Made by a program: the position numbers and the translations under genes | Notes under the pieces: generated by a model | The model's database searches: none | Told to the model about the DNA's origin: nothing | The model's input: the letters and a program-made list of their open reading frames with translations, nothing else | Source: Tillus elongatus | Taxonomy: Eukaryota; Arthropoda; Insecta; Coleoptera; Cleridae | DNA: 64,000 bases | Assembly: GCA_964006375.1 (NCBI GenBank) | Contig: OZ023267.1 | Span: 37,149,766-37,213,765, forward strand | Direction of reading: 5' to 3' | Part shown: in pieces, positions 34,621 to 47,177 of the stretch | Position numbering within the stretch: the stretch's first letter is position 1 | Layout: the number at the start of each line of letters is the position of its first letter

Positions 34621-35540
34621 ATATTTGTCTGCTTCACTTTTATGTACAAATCAACTGATATGAGAAAACTTCCCATGTAATGGCTTTGATTTTTGAGATT
34701 GGCAGGACCTGTAGGTAATTTAATTACTGCTATATTTTAATTAAATATATGATATAAAAAAGCCCAGAAATAAGAAATCAGTATAATCAGGAGTTATTGG
34801 ATATTGATAGGATTTTTAAGCTTGAAACTATTTGGTCTTTTGTATTAAAAAAGAATTGTGAGGTAAAAGTTATTTCTTAAAACACAAAATAAGGCAATTT
34901 TCAAATTAAAATTATTCTAAATTCTATAAAATATTGTAATAAGCAGTGAAGATAACAAGTTTGGGAATGCAAATATCATTTTTTTTATAAATAAAATTGT
35001 TTTTTAATTATAATATAAAATGGTGCAAAGAAACACATAAAAAACGAAGAAAAGAAGTTTTAAATTATAGAAAAAAAAATTAAAGGTAAACTGTTGGTTC
35101 CTTTTTAAGCAACGCCTTCTATAGGTAAGTTAATCACAGCCTAAGTTACAAAATAAAAGAGTAAAATAAAACTATAATAAAATGAAGACAAAAAATAAAT
35201 ATCAATTAATGCTAAATACACAATAAAAAATTCAGGTCTTTAGGTAAAAAAAACATGTATACACATGAATAAATAAAAAACACGGTTTCAAGTCTAAATT
35301 ATTTTTTTATGTTCACAACATACAATCTTCTTGGAACAGTGAGTCCTCCTCTTCTTTCTTCATCACCCAATAGTTAATGTAAATTTCTACTAACATTATT
35401 TTGAACAGTAAAAACAAAATAGCATACATCTTAAACTAGAACTAAAATTATATTGGATTACATTAAATATAAAGTATATACTCAGTAATTTGAGACAGAA
35501 ATAAATGGTTATGTATGAACAGCAAGTTAAACCTAGCCTC
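34621..35540 (-). other. Cpsf6: Cpsf6 3' untranslated and downstream region
   Basis: AT-rich sequence directly downstream of the Cpsf6 stop. It must hold the 3' UTR, but I see no canonical AATAAA on the - strand in this stretch; only weaker variants (for example ATTAAA at about 34724-34719) occur. The true 3' end is therefore undetermined. Confidence 0.4.
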
Positions 35541-35730
35541 CTAATGTCTCGAACGGTGAGTGTCTTCCCTTCTATCTCTTTCCCTCTCGCGATCAGGTTC
35601 CCTGCGACTGTCTCTTTCACGGTCCCTTTCACGGTAACGTTCCTCATAGTAACGGGACTTCGGAGCTGGTTCGCCTGATGCTTCAACAGGGTCCGTCGGT
35701 GACTTATTCCGTGATCTTGACACTCGTGAC
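35541..35730 (-). CDS. Cpsf6: CPSF6 last coding exon (C-terminal RE/RD-rich tail)
   Basis: The acceptor TATTTTAG (ending at 35731) is followed by G completing the split Thr codon from the upstream exon. The frame then reads [33 protein letters not shown] and RREDTHRSRH, and stops at TAG 35543-35541. The alternating Arg/Glu/Asp tail is the end of the RS-like domain of CPSF6, the 68-kDa subunit of cleavage factor I, which binds import receptors and other processing factors. Splicing phase, strand and charge pattern all agree with the exon at 59498-59850. The intron between them spans 35731-59497. Confidence 0.88.
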
Positions 35731-36294
35731 CTAAAATATGACATTGTGTGTTTGACCAAGTTATTGGAGATTTACATATTACTTACATGCACAAAACAAC
35801 CTTATTTATAACTTTAAATCTAACAAATTATATTCATCTGTTGAATCAAGTACAAGTTACATAAAATATTAGAACATTTTAGGCAAATTGTTTAGTTATT
35901 AATGCTTTAAACTAGTTAATTGTTAAAAGCCAGGCTAGCTTTTTGATTTCTGTGTAGTATAAAAATGATTCTGATCATTTCTAATTCTATAGGATTGATT
36001 AGAGGCATTTCAACAATCATATATAGACAGACTCTTCCTAATCCGAACCTAAATAATCAAAACTTACAACAAAAAATGCTTTTAACTGAAGTTTTACGTA
36101 TGTATGTATTATGGACCCGTAAAACTACGTAGCAATGGTCACTGTGAGCAACTTCTCGACTGCTTGCCTGGCGATTTAACTGAAGGCGCTAATTTGTATT
36201 CTAACATACATATCGTGCGGATGCTATTTATTTTTCCATGTAATGGCTACTAAACGCAAACACATAACTCTTTCTTTCACTGGGGGGGAACAAA

Positions 36295-37610
36295 CCCCCA
36301 ACAGATGTACTGGCTCTATGTAGTGGTTATCAGACCAATGATAACATATGGAGCCACAGTTTGGTGGCCCAAGGCACTTCGTGGTATTGCGAGGGCCAAA
36401 CTGGCTCATCTAGAGAAACAAGCTTGTCTGATGATAATGGGAGCGATAAGCACCGCACCATCAGCTGCTCTGGAGGTCCTCCTTAATATTCCACCTCTTC
36501 ACATATGGCTGGAGAGGGTGGCGAGGTAGACAATGTACAGAGTAAAACAAACGGCTGACAGCATGCCGACGCAAATCAGTCTGGGAGGGTCCGCACTCCT
36601 CAATGACATTGAGGGTCATGGGATTCTGCGAATGGTCTTAGACTTGATGCCTACAAAGATGAATAGAGATGTCTTTCAAGACCGTCCTCCCGGAAAGGGA
36701 GGACTGGGAACGAAATCAAATGACCCTATTGAGAGCCGATCTCTGCTGGTATGCTCACGGCTCCAAAACCAATATGGGAGTAGGAGCCGGCGCATATGGG
36801 GACAACACTGATGCTAGACTATCAACTAGCCTTGGCAAGTACGCAACGATACACCGGACAGAAGTGTATACCATCAAGATGTGTGCAATGGAAAGCATAG
36901 AAAACCAGTGACCACACAAATCGATAAAGATATATAAAGATAGCCAAGCTGCAATAAAGGCTCTTGGTTCCTACCGTTGCAATTCAAAAACGGTATGGAG
37001 TTGTAAATCTGCCCTCAACGAACTGGGCAGCTGTAATAATGTGTCGCTGGTCTGGATACCGGGTCACTCGGACCATGATGGCAATGATGCGGCCAACACG
37101 CTTGCCAGGGTGGTGCGCAGAGGAACTTTATCGGACCAGAACCAGTGCTGGGGATAACATTATGTACAGCAAAACGCACCTTAAAGATCTGGACAGAAAG
37201 AATGACAATCCAGCAATGGCAAAATCTGCCAGGATTAGCTCACTCTAAGGTCTTCATAAATGGCCTGTCTGAGTCAAGGGCTAAAAAACTTCTAGAGTTA
37301 AACAGACAACAACTGAGTACTCTAGTCGGCCTGTATACAGGACACTGCCGGTTACGTCACCACATGCACTGAATTGGAGTCGGTCAGGAAACTGAGTGCC
37401 GGCTGTGTATGGAGAGTGACGAGACAGCAGAGCATATACTGTGTTTCTGTCCGGCGGTGGACAGGACTAGATACCTGTTCTTTGGCAAGGCAAAGCTTGC
37501 TCCAGAAGATTAGTTTTCTACCCACAAAATCCCAGAACCTCATTGGATTACCCTGTACATCTTAGCTCAAGATGCCAGTGAAGTAATGATTTACTTTTAT
37601 TGAAAATCTA
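36295..37610 (+). pseudogene. I-type LINE ORF2 fragment: RT end, RNase H, Cys/His tail
   Basis: Frames in order read MYWLYVVVIRPMITYGATVW, LEKQACLMIMGAIS and LEVLLNIPPLHIWLE (end of the RT thumb region), then an RNase H domain split over frames. RNase H parts are WYAHGSKTNMGVGAGAYG (first catalytic Asp position altered), HRTEVYTIKMCAME (Glu), IYKDSQAAIKAL (Asp) and SLVWIPGHSDHDGNDAAN (His/Asp). A C-terminal TGHCRLRHHM and CRLCMESDETAEHILCFC follow. Stops and frameshifts are frequent. It differs clearly from the 30.8-kb family. Confidence 0.85.
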
Positions 37611-38348
37611 CAAGAGGAACTACATATTACATTTTTGTTTTCAGCAAGTCTTATGAAGCAACTAAAAAAAAAAAGAAGATATAATTAGGACAAATCTAAA
37701 TTCAGTTACTGCTATAAAACTGTTGAAATCCCCCAATCTCTAACATTTCAAGTCTATATATAGTATAAAAGGTTAAATTGTATTGGAAAAATTGAATATA
37801 CTGTGCATGTATATAGATAATATATATTAAATTGTTATCGATTTAAATGAAAATAATGATAATCAAGTTGCCAAGAATGTTACAAATAATTAAATTAACG
37901 AAGACAAAAAATATTATAAAACACTAAATCCTGATTTAAAAGGAAGTAATTGGAAAAAAAGTAAGCATAATAATACAGTAGATAAAAAATATTAAATACA
38001 ATATAACAATAAAATAAACTAATGTTGAAAAAACTGGACTATTTAAATTTGCATGATATTGAGAATATTGTTTAAATAATTTTAAGCTTAGTTTATAGTA
38101 ATCTGAATAAGACTATATATACACAAGGATAAATACAATGTAATAATATACTAAGAGAAATCACATCAACCAAAATTTATAAAATTGAGTAAAATTAACT
38201 ATCTGATACTGCAAATAACCTACAAATAGTGCATGGCAATTTGAATGATGTATACAGCGAGTTTATTTTGAGTTTCATCCACATATTAAAAAAAAAAAAG
38301 TTGTAAAGTTGTATTATAAAAGTGTTTACAAAATTATTTGTTTAGTAA

Positions 38349-38351
<3 letters not shown>

Positions 38352-38436
<85 letters not shown>
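38352..38436. repeat. (TA)n microsatellite
   Basis: About 85 bases of TA repeat. Confidence 0.95.
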
Positions 38437-38437
<1 letters not shown>

Positions 38438-39156
38438 CAATGTCCTCTTAACTGTTTGTAACAAGCCGGCAGCACCCCTAGATTATTCAAGAAAAATGTT
38501 TTATCTTGCTTTGACCACAAGTGTCCAAAGTTTCCAAAAATAAGAGAATTGACCACAAGTGTCCAGAGTTTCCAAAAATAAGAGAATAACACTGTCGATG
38601 AGAGGCATCAAAAGATAAGAAAAAATAATGAAAACAGAATGAAAAATCTTTTCTTTTTATTTAGAATCCAGTAAAATTTTGACAGGTCAACATTTTTCTG
38701 CATCTCCAAGGCTGTACTTTTACTGTAAACAATATATTTCCTGTGTACCCTACGACATAAGTTGACTTGTGATCTCACACAAACTACATAAATTTATTTA
38801 TGTCAAGATATTTATTATTTAACAGGTCGACTGCCGACGCTATCTTTTGAAATCAAGTCGAATTGATTATTTGAAAGCCTAGAAGTTGTGCTGTAAAAAA
38901 CTGGAGTAAAGTAGGTCTTTGAAGTGTTTTATTGTTATTTTTTTCGCCTAAATCATTAGGAAAAAAAAAACACACTCTGGCTGAAGTGAATGAAGTATAT
39001 GAAAATCTTTACTGGATGCCGAATACTCCGATCAGAGTGTAGGTATATATTCATATTATGTCAAACTGGGTTTGTCATAAAAAAATAATTTCTGAACCTA
39101 AAACATTTATTCGTCAACTATTAAACATTACTGTGGTATTCTTCAAAACACTAAAG

Positions 39157-39932
39157 CAGGGTACCCAGCAAAAATCAAATTCCCTGACATTTCCAGTCCC
39201 CTCGAGTCCTTTTTTTTTTAAACTCGAAATAAAAAACACCATACCTGAATACTTTCTTTTTATGAACAAAATAAATAAAAATTACGAACAAAAAACTTAC
39301 GTAATCGAAAACATAAGTATGCTTAACTGCGTTAAATTTATAACATATAGCATTTTCGAGAAGAAAATTCACAATTTTTTCATGGAAAAACTGGACTTTC
39401 ATGACTGGCCGACGAACTTAGCTTCCGGAGAGAATTTTCAAGCGTGACGGAACAAACCAGAAGTGTCTACGTGGCGTAGAAACTTTGCAAACCATGTTGT
39501 TCGTATATATAAATTTGAATAAACCTGGGAAATGGGTTCTAAAAGCTCAGATTTGCACCCAGTCAATTTGAAAATTCGAAAGTCATTACCTCTCTAAAAG
39601 CGAAGTTTTATTTATGAAAATTCACTGAAAAAATGAAACAAAGATACTGTTTACATGCGCCATATACAAATGGCAAATATTTTGCAACTTTCAACATGAT
39701 CATAGAGGTTAAAATAGAATAAACACATTCACAGCAAAGCTGTACCCAGCCAATACATAAAACGCATTTTGCATTTTATGGATTCAAGGAAGAACAGTCC
39801 AAGTGAGATGTACATATGAGACATGTTTGAGATAGAAGAAGACGCTATTTATATCACAAATTTCCCTGACATTTTAGGGGGTATTTCACATTCCCTGATT
39901 TTTCCAGGATTTCCAGGTCGCTGGGTACCCTG
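39157..39932. mobile_element. hAT-like non-autonomous element, TIR CAGGGTACCCAGC, copy 2
   Basis: Inverted ends CAGGGTACCCAGC and GCTGGGTACCCTG are flanked on both sides by CTAAAG (39151-39156 and 39933-39938), a perfect 6-bp target-site duplication. It shares subterminal sequence with 33406-34438. No transposase frame. hAT elements usually duplicate 8 bp, although some animal groups duplicate fewer, so the superfamily call rests mainly on the CAGGG-type end. Confidence 0.8.
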
Positions 39933-40329
39933 CTAAAGGCAAAAAACAGGTTGCCCGGGGCACATTTTGCATTCATATACTGTTTGCTTTCTAATCTTTT
40001 TCTGCCTGCCTTACTTGTGTTTCTTTCGGCCCGCTCTTTTGGACTCATTGTTTTGTTTTGTTTCTTTAACCGTTTGATCGATTTGACTAATGCTGTGAAC
40101 ATTTCTCTGAGGAGCAGACACTCTAATCGCTACTGGATCCTTCGGCCAGCAAACATCTAATTATTTGTAATCGAAAGTTGTAAAGATGTAAACGAACAGG
40201 CTGGGAGTATTTGTATAAGAAATGTGTGTTTATCAAACTAATCTACAGCACATGCATAATAAGCTTCTTGTACCATCGAATGGTCTTATGATCGCAAGGA
40301 TAATATGCGATCATATGATCTTATCTGTC

Positions 40330-41010
40330 TACTCGAGACATGAAAGCATTATACCCAATAACAGCTTAGCTGTAGGTTTTTCAGTTTCTTGCCTCTCTTA
40401 TTTCTAAAAACGCCCATTTCTCCTCCAAACTATGCACTAATGTACTGAACATTAGGCTTGTCATGCTATTTTCCAACATGTACTCCATCACAAAACATAG
40501 ATTTATTTTCACCTCATTTCAGATTTGTCATCATCACCTCTTTTGGATTATTTTTTCTTTCAGCCCTAAGCATGCCAGTGTAATATGTAGTTCCCTGTAA
40601 CAGCTTGTTAGCCAATTAAACACTGTTGTAAAAATTGTATAAATACACAGCATGTCCATTAGCGAGTTTCTCTTCAAGCAAATGCAAAACTACCTTTTCA
40701 CTGTAAAGATCTGAAGAACCTTGACTTATACGAAATTTTAAGATCAAACCATCTCGCTCTGTAAGCATATATAGCTTGATACCATACTTATGGCGCTAGT
40801 TTTTGATATACTGCTTGATGATAAATATGAGTTCTACAGGCTCTAATTCACTATTATTTGAAGAAACTTTCTGGTCTCACTATCGTGACCTCTTCATTGT
40901 CTTAATGAACATCCACTCTAAATTGCGTGATAACCACATGTGTATGAATGGACTAGAGGACAGGTATTCCGCAATGCCTCATGCATATTTGCCATTCCCA
41001 CTCGGTTAAT
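40330..41010 (-). pseudogene. PiggyBac-like transposase remnant
   Basis: On the - strand broken frames read KYGIKLYMLTE (about 40790), ILKFRISQGSSDLYSEKVV, LHLLEEKLANGHAVYLYNFY (40640; DNFYNS in the family), GTTYYTGMLRAERKNNPKEV (GTLRANRK in the family) and VQYISA.FGGEMGVFRNKRG (40430-40380). This order matches the central and C-terminal catalytic region of piggyBac transposases. Several in-frame stops show it is long dead. No TTAA-flanked ends were located. Confidence 0.75.
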
Positions 41011-42474
41011 GTTACAATTTAGCAGGAATATCAGTTATTGATTGCATAATGGCTGCAAAGTTACCAATATGACTAACAATTTTAAAACACTCTCTGAATC
41101 GTAGAGGATTCTAAGAAAAGTAGGAAATGCAGATACAAATGTCAGATCACAAAGTCAAGAAGTGACAATCAATTCTCGCGCTGTACTGGCAACGAATATC
41201 CCCAACTGGGTGGGGTCGGCGAATATGCATGCCTTACTCCCTACTAGATCAGCCTTAATTCCAATTATATATTTATAGTTTAGTGATGCTAAATCATACT
41301 CACTACTTTTCAGATATTTGCAACACAAACATAACCTACCAACAAACAAAAAAATTAAAGAAAGAAAAGTAATAAGGGATAATAAAAATTTAAATAAAGA
41401 AAACACAGCTTATTTTGAAGAAATTGCACCATAAATAATCATTAGTAACAACGTACAATATCTGTCAATTTTCTATTTATGAACAAAACATACTTCATTA
41501 CTTATAGCAAACCAACCCATTTTCGGCATCTCCTATGTTAATTATAAGTGGATGTCTAAAATAAAGATTCAACTTATTTACAAGTTACATGAGAAGCTTT
41601 TCAAAAGCTTTGTTATCAGCATATAATAAAGACTTTAGAGACACAGATTACTATACTGGAGTGTAGTGTACTCAAGGTCTTAATACTAATATAATACTAA
41701 TCAAACTTAAAATTGTTAAATATATCGATAAAATAATCTAGACAAGCCCATACTCCCCACGAGAAAGTATGTCTCAAACAAGCTTATTTTCTGATTCTTT
41801 AACGAAGCAGCCATTGTAATGGACTTAGCATTTTGTCTGAAATTAGACATCGAAATAATTATTTTATGGTAAAATATTTACAATGGGATCAACATATTTG
41901 TTGCTCATGAAGTTTTTACCATCTTTATCGTTCTTCAGTGACTTTTGATACTTTAAAATCAAGTGATTCCATTTATTTACATTAACCACATCGATATAAG
42001 GAAGTGTATATCATTATTTACTTTTCTTTTCAAAAATTATGCATCATATTTGGATTTACCCCTAAATTTACACCTAAAGTAATTTCAGTAAGTATATCTA
42101 AATGCAGTATGAAAAATATCTAAAATTTACCAAATGCACACATGCCACTTAATACTAATAACCTTGTCCCTAAAATAAATAATATATATATATATCCATA
42201 TATCCTAGTAAAACGAGACGTATTCATGTATCACAATATACTATATAAACATTAATTTATGTGCAAAGAAAAATAAATTATTATCAAATTAACAGTTCTG
42301 AATAAAAATCTAACACCCAATGGACTGCATCACCATGGCACAAGCAGCAAAGCAAGGAAAGCTGCTCGGTAATGATGGGAAACATTGTTACTTTTTAATA
42401 CATATATGTAATAGTTACTTTAAGATCCAGTATTCGTTACAAAGTAATCATCAAGGAAACCTGCATTCGTGGTC

Positions 42475-42538
42475 TGTAATATGTGGATTAGATACTTGAT
42501 GTTGATCAAGTATCTAATCCATATACTGCAGATTACAC
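42475..42538. repeat. Perfect 17-bp-arm hairpin
   Basis: TGGATTAGATACTTGAT (42484-42500) and its exact reverse complement (42505-42521) flank a 4-base GTTG loop. A second short pairing, TGTAAT/ATTACA, lies outside across an internal loop. It lies immediately before the TSD of a hAT-like element. It could be a small transposon end, a recombination product or a precursor-like hairpin; nothing in the sequence decides. Confidence 0.8.
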
Positions 42539-42787
42539 ATTACTATATACTAGAGCTGTGCGAACCCATGTTTATTTCGAACCGAACTATGAACGAACAG
42601 ATATATGCTGCCTCGAACTTCGAACATAATAAGTCTAAGGTTCACAGTCGAACTTCAAACTACTTGAAAATTTAAAAGCAAACATCGAACTAACAAAAAT
42701 TCTTTATCCTCCATATATCATTTCCTTAAATACAAAATATAGGTATATGGTAGAATACAAGTAGTAGTAGCAGTAGTAGCAGTGGTG

Positions 42788-45065
42788 GGGAGGCCAACGC
42801 CAAGCAAGTAGGCCACAATGGGCCCTTTTTGCCAACCCCAGCAACCATGCTCTACTCTTCCTCGGTTCCGTCGCCAAACCGCCTCGACCTCGAAATGAAA
42901 GCCGTGACGGTCTTTAATTTGACAGTACTTACCTGGTTCCTCTGCAGAGTCCTCGATCCGAACAATTCTGCTCGAAGACTCTCAAAAGCCTCGCATTCAC
43001 ACAGGTAGTGGTAGGACGTTTCTTCATCCTCGCCGCATTCCTGGCAAATGGGATCCCTCTCTACCCCTATCAATGTGAGGTGTCTTCTAAGGGCACAGTG
43101 GCCTGTCAGCACCCCAAGGATGCGGCAAAGTGTAGGTCGACTCCTACCGAGTAGCCAGACAGCTTTATCTCTGTCCGGCCCCTCCATGAAGTGCCTCGCC
43201 TGCCTACAGCCACCAACCTACCCCCAGTGCCTCTCCATTGCTTCCTCTGTCCGCCTGTCTAAGGTGACAGAGACTGTCTTCCTGCTTATGCCTATCGCAG
43301 GCTCCGGTCCACAGAACGGCCGCCGGCAACCAAGCCTAACGAGATTATTCGCCACCTCATTCACTGCTATGCCACAGTGTCCCGGAAGCCACACCAGTTG
43401 CAACTTCTTTGTCCTGGCTAGCCCACTGAGGGCGTCAGCGCACTCCTGAACCAGTGTTGACCTAATTCTGGCCGCGCAGACTGCCCGGAGGACCGCCTGG
43501 CTATATTGCCAGCCTTTGGAGTTTGGCCAGCAGTGTAAATCCAGTGAAGGATCCGAGGATTAAGTCCCCAGGTCCTCCCCAGCTGCCAGAGGGTCGCTAC
43601 TCCCTTCCTCACTACTCGTTCTATTTGCGACCCCCATGTTAGTTTGGAGTCCAGGATCACCCCCAGATATTTGACCTCCCACACTAAAGCTAAAGGTTTT
43701 CCAAACATCACGGGCGCCCTGAACCCCTCTACACATCTCTTCTTTGTGAATAGGATCATCTCCGTCTTCGCCGGGTTTACGGAGAGTCCCAGCTCACCAC
43801 ACCACATTTCACTTATGCTACAGGCAGCTTGCATGCACTCACAGACGACGCCGAGGAATTTGCCGGTGACTAAGACCAGCCCATCATCAGCGTATGCCTG
43901 GGCGTAGAAGCCATTCTCAGAGAGCCGCTCCAAGAGGCCATCCATGACCAGACACCATAGATGAGGCGAAAGGCAGATGCCCTGAGGACAGCCGCCCGTC
44001 ACCCCAACGTCCAGCCCTCGGCCCCTCAAGGTCAGCGAAACTCTCCTATCCTCCAGCGTGCTCGCCACCCAGCTTATCCTCGGTGTTCCCCTCTCCTGTA
44101 GGGCAGCACAGACTGTATCCGTCCTTGCCTTATCAAAGACCCCCTCCATATCGAAGAACACAACTAATGTGCTCTCCCCGTAGTGTAGGGTTCTTTCCAC
44201 CTTCCGAGTCACAGCGTGGAGCGCCGTCTCCGTCGATTTCCCCCGCTGGTACGCGTGCTGACCGTTGTGGAAGGGCTGATCCTTGAGGATCCCTCCCAAC
44301 ATAAACCTATCTACTAACTTTTCCAATGCCTTGAGCAGGAAGGATGTTAGGCTGATTAGCCTGTATGCCTTGGCCAGTGTGTAGTCCTCCCTTCCCGGTT
44401 TAGGAATGAAGACCCCCTAACCCGGCGCCAGGCCTTTGGGACGTAGCCCCATGCCAGGCTGACCCGAAAAACCTCCCTTATGTTGGGAAGGAGTATATCC
44501 AGGCCCCTCTGGAGCAGGGCCAGAAAAATCCCATCACAGCCTGCGGATCTGAAGGGAGCGAACTTGCTCACCGCCCAGGTTATAGAGCCATCTGTGACCA
44601 CCCCCTCCGCCAGTCCGCATTCGGGACTGTCCACCGGCCCGGTTCTGCAGCCTCCGTGACGGCTCCACCGCCCTCAAGGTGAACTTCGGCGAGATGACGC
44701 AGGGTCTCGTCACCGGTGTTGGTCCAGCTCCCGTCCGGTTTCCTTAAAGATCCTACATTACTACCTAACTCCTGTTTGAGTACCCTTACCAGCCTGGCTG
44801 CGTCCGACAGGGAATTGACTTCCACGCAGTACGCGCGCCAACAAGCTCGTTTACTCCGGCGTAATTCCTTCTTAAACTCCTTTCTGGCAAAACTCGTCAC
44901 AGGCCGTTTCACCCGATTCTCGAACAGCTCGGTTTAAGGCCCTCCGAGTCCACCCGCATAGTACGGCGAGATCCCTGTTCCACCATATAACTTTGATGGA
45001 CGGTTCCCCCCTAAGTGGTGATAGAATACAATATTTGGTATGTAGAAGATCCCCATTAAAAAAAA
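42788..45065 (-). pseudogene. I/LOA/R1-type LINE ORF2 with RT and part of RNase H
   Basis: A GC-rich fragment inside the hAT-like element. From 45020 the - strand reads VIWWNRDLAVL, RRSKRACWRAYCVEV and FRSAGCDGIFLALLQRGLD. Then a 302-codon frame (44326-43418) carries HAYQRGKSTETALHAVT, VVFFDMEGVFDKA, GGCPQGICLSPHLWCLV, AYADDGLVLV (catalytic Asp pair), LGLSVNPAKTEMILFTK and VKYLGVILDSKLTW. After an internal deletion comes the second half of RNase H (LVWLPGHCGIAVNEVAN, 43400) and a Cys/His tail CQECGEDEETSYHYLCEC (about 43045). Its 3' tail is a (CTA)n-like run near 42763-42787, as in I-type elements. Confidence 0.85.
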
Positions 45066-45186
45066 AAAGTTCAACAAAATTTGCAGGTTTCGCTTTCAAA
45101 CACTGCCATCATAATGTTGTAACCGAAAAACGTGTTGAGGTGCTGAGATGCATATTATAAAAAAATATCCTGTAATAAGTATACTT

Positions 45187-45332
45187 TGAGAACCCAAATC
45201 ACCACAACACATTCTAAAAAACCCGACAATCGTTTCACTAACCAAGTTAGTGTCACCTGCTTACTACTAACTTGGTTAGTGAAGCGATCATCAGATTTTT
45301 TTAAATGTGTTGTGGTGATTTGGGTTCTTCAG
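45187..45332. ncRNA. Two decayed hammerhead motifs in a back-to-back palindrome
   Basis: The left arm (45187-45250) and right arm (about 45262-45332) are near-perfect reverse complements. Each holds a helix II ACTAAC/GTTAGT with TTG loop, followed by GAAA (left arm, - strand) or GAAG (right arm, + strand). Then come CGATTGTC (left) or CGATCATC (right), equivalents of the CGATCGTC cleavage segment at 23.8 kb. The CTGATGA box is degraded in both (CAGGTGA-like and CTGCTTA-like). The right side continues with a 3' end shared with the 12.2-kb Penelope fragment (TTCCAATCTTCACTTAGT). These are most likely Penelope-related 3' ends fused tail to tail. Confidence 0.65.
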
Positions 45333-45861
45333 TGTTCATCATACGTTCCAATCTTCACTTAGTGAATTCTGTGATGTTAAATGCCCCTGTCAGGTCTCAT
45401 CACCTACCAACTGTCAAAATAGGCATGAGTGAAATCTCGTGAAATTACGCTACCGTCTCAATGGAACCAGTACCGGGCTTAAAGCGCCGCTACCGAATTA
45501 ACAGGGACATTACCGAGTTACAACTTCGCTACCTTTGGCAGCATTGAATGCCTGTAAAAGTTCTACTTCGAAGTAGATTTTACCAACAAACTTCGAACTA
45601 TTTTTGAGAATTCCGTATTTCGAACTACTTCAACATGGCCTAGCGCGAAAATTTTTGGAACCAAAGGTTCGGGTTCGGTTTAAAATTTGGAAGGTTCACA
45701 CACCTCTACCATATACCAATCTGTTACACTCGGCCCCTCCCACGAACATTGACTAACTGGCGTAACTACTATACAGATTTCTTATTTACCATAAACTAAC
45801 CATAAAGTATACCTAAGATGCAGTGACTCTTATGATCAAACAATAATTAAATACAATGCGT

Positions 45862-45866
<5 letters not shown>

Positions 45867-45952
<86 letters not shown>
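45867..45952. repeat. (TA)n microsatellite
   Basis: About 86 bases of TA repeat. Confidence 0.95.
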
Positions 45953-45954
<2 letters not shown>

Positions 45955-47177
45955 TCTTATTATATTGCATTCAACTGAAAAAAAATTAAAATCGTCAAAT
46001 AAGAAAAACAAAAATCCTCAAATTTAAACAGAATGTACTCATACCTACTTCAGAAAAAAAATTCAATTACATGCTGTTTAATAATGATTCTGTGCATATA
46101 AACATTCATTCAGAGGTTTACACTAATTAATATTTTTTTAAACATCAATTTTCACGTTTTTATTTTTGCTGAAAACCTGCAATAAATGTAACTAAATGTA
46201 TTTGAAATTTTTACATGTGATGTATCTAAAGGTATTAAAATAAAAAATACGTACAATAATCATAAGAATAGGTAACATAAACAATCTGAAAGTGTAACAG
46301 CAGTACTGGATATAAAATTCTCGACAGCAATTGCATATTGTCATTCCGAATACAAGTGATTTTAAATGTAGGTATTTATAAGAACTACGGAATAAGAAAC
46401 AGGAATAGATAAAGTAAATATACACTTGTGATCAGATATACAAGTCTACTATTACTACTAGTGTAATGTGCGGAATATATATACTGGATGCCTGTAAACA
46501 AGTGGACAATAAGTAACAATTATTCGTTACTTCAGGTATTTCAAAGTAGCGAATACAAAATATCCCTTACTATATTACCCGCCCATCATTACTACTCAGT
46601 AATAAATAATTAGCATCATTAATTAGGCAAGTTAATGTGAACTAAAATGATTTTACACAAGCCAATGAAGTTTCTGCTTTAAATTCTACACAAGAAAGCA
46701 CAACTGGAAAATATGTTTTAGTAAAACTGGAATCTATACAAAACAAAAACACACAACGGCAATTTTAGCAAGTGCTGTGCAGGTTAATTTGTAAATGCCA
46801 TGCTTTAATTCACTTCCTAGAACAACAGGCCTGACTACTTTAGAATGAGGAAATAGAAAGAGTGGTTTGTACAGAGTATAATTCGACAAATGTGAATCTT
46901 CTGTCTTGTACCAAGCCTAACTTATGTCATATACAATACAACTAAAGCATCTGATTTGTATATTGATGACTTATGGCTCTTCTATGTGTTTTGGCCAGGG
47001 TTGTAACGAATGTACTTATAACGAATGCAAAAAAATTCATAATATGAATGCGAATGTTTACATTCTTAGTTATTTTACAAAATCTATTACTAGGGAAGGA
47101 AATACCAAAAAAAATTCCAATTAACTCTGTGTAATACAGAACCAAACAAGTTAGTAACTATCTACTTACGTTGTATT

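Larger units (their letters stand above)
42551..45708 (-). mobile_element. hAT-like element (TIR TAGAGGTGTGCGAA), copy with nested insertions
   Basis: The outer parts (42551-42720 and 45370-45708) match, in reverse orientation, the two ends of the 1109-bp elements at 47178 and 59962. The inverted ends are TAGAGCTGTGCGAA and CACACCTCTA. Flanks CTATATAC (42543-42550) and CCATATAC (45709-45716) are an 8-bp target duplication with one change. In between, a LINE fragment and a hammerhead palindrome replace part of the element. It is more diverged than the other two copies, so it is older. Confidence 0.85.

Noticed and set aside
39058..39447. 129-codon frame on the + strand
   Set aside because: It straddles the left end of a hAT-like element and has no family resemblance.
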